5,833 bases of DNA from NCBI GenBank assembly GCA_021780095.1, contig JAJXZK010000293.1, positions 1-5,833 of the forward strand. The letters are read 5' to 3'. A program made the translations under genes and the position numbers. This stretch comes from Acidobacteriota bacterium. Its GTDB lineage: Bacteria; Acidobacteriota; Terriglobia; Terriglobales; Acidobacteriaceae. The notes beneath the pieces were generated by a model. It searched no databases. It saw nothing but the letters and a program-made list of their open reading frames with translations, and was not told the origin of the DNA. Below, one piece after another: positions 5,443 through 5,833 of the stretch; position 1 is the first letter of the stretch; each line of letters opens with the position of its first letter.

Positions 5443-5833
5443 GTGGCCACGACAGATGATCTTCCGAGCCATGATCGCGTTGAGTCATCCTGGTATGAAC
5501 TGATCGCCAGACAGCTGGGGGCGCTCATTCCCAAAGTGGGGATCGAGGAGGTATCGGCGCAACTCTACCAAGCGTATGAACTGATTTGCCGAACTTCCCT
5601 TGGCTGCCCGGTCGCGCCCGGAACGCGCTCCTCGCGACTAAACCTCGATGGTACTCCAATCCAGTTTGCTCTAGCCCTGGGCCACCCGACGGTGCCGCTG
5701 CAGTTCTTGAGCGAGGCCGGCAATCCCGACATGTCGCATTCCGAAGCCCGGGAGTTCATCGACGAAACCGTGCGCGCACTTTCAGGATTGCTGCACCTGC
5801 GCGGAGATCTCGATTCCATTCTCAACCTGATTC
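5443..5833 (+). CDS. Start of an unrecognised protein, faintly DMATS prenyltransferase-like (3' end outside window)
   Basis: An open frame of 130 codons runs from GTG 5443 to the window edge with no stop. The start is supported by AGGGGG 6 nt upstream. Residues 15-50 look helical (SWYELIARQLGAL, VSAQLYQAYELICR). Residues 62-93 read RSSRLNLDGTPIQFALALG and then VPLQFLSEAG. In fungal and some bacterial DMATS-type (ABBA-fold) aromatic prenyltransferases, an N-terminal Trp-containing helix region is followed by a conserved T-x-DGTPxE-like motif and a hydrophobic strand ending in an E-P/A-G turn, and this order is similar. The Glu of the motif is Gln here (residue 74), and the prenyl diphosphate-binding parts would lie outside the window. 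The assignment is therefore a hint, not a call. The strand matches the three-gene cluster, 115 nt upstream, so it may belong to the same transcript. Confidence 0.75.
   Translation, partial: MATTDDLPSHDRVESSWYELIARQLGALIPKVGIEEVSAQLYQAYELICRTSLGCPVAPGTRSSRLNLDGTPIQFALALGHPTVPLQFLSEAGNPDMSHSEAREFIDETVRALSGLLHLRGDLDSILNLI

Overview
This 5.8 kb window is bacterial DNA of moderately high GC. The anti-sigma factor (N-terminal HxxxCxxC zinc motif, one membrane helix, beta-rich outer domain) and the neighbouring hypothetical proteins resemble genes I associate with soil Acidobacteriota, but this taxonomic guess rests on memory of family style, not on a search.

Layout. Positions 1-2487 are read leftwards (minus strand): a 132-aa hypothetical protein (2089-2487), an ECF-type sigma factor (1439-2017), its membrane anti-sigma factor (696-1385) and a 224-residue 5' fragment of an unrecognised protein that runs off the left edge (1-672). 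Positions 2488-2854 are a divergent intergenic region. Positions 2855-5327 are read rightwards: three tightly packed unrecognised genes (273, 303 and 246 aa; one ATGA overlap, one 2-nt gap). After a 115-nt gap a fourth rightward gene starts with GTG at 5443 and leaves the window. Its visible part has a DGTPIQF motif that faintly recalls DMATS-type aromatic prenyltransferases.

Main observation. The bipartite element TGTAACGTT-N14-CACTAT occurs twice with identical spacing: just before the 132-aa gene and between the sigma and anti-sigma genes. A third copy with two mismatches (TGAAACGCT-N14-CACTAT) lies on the plus strand before the three-gene cluster. The TGTAAC/TGAAAC start and the spacing look like an ECF sigma promoter. 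The simplest reading is that the sigma factor drives its own operon, the anti-sigma gene plus the gene after it, and the divergent three-gene cluster. That would make the window a compact, self-contained sigma regulon whose output is a set of proteins of unknown function. The first two of these share a strand-helix opening and a similar last strand, and may be distantly related beta-rich (possibly TULIP-like, lipid-binding) proteins.

No tRNA, rRNA, CRISPR array, insertion sequence or convincing intrinsic terminator was seen.
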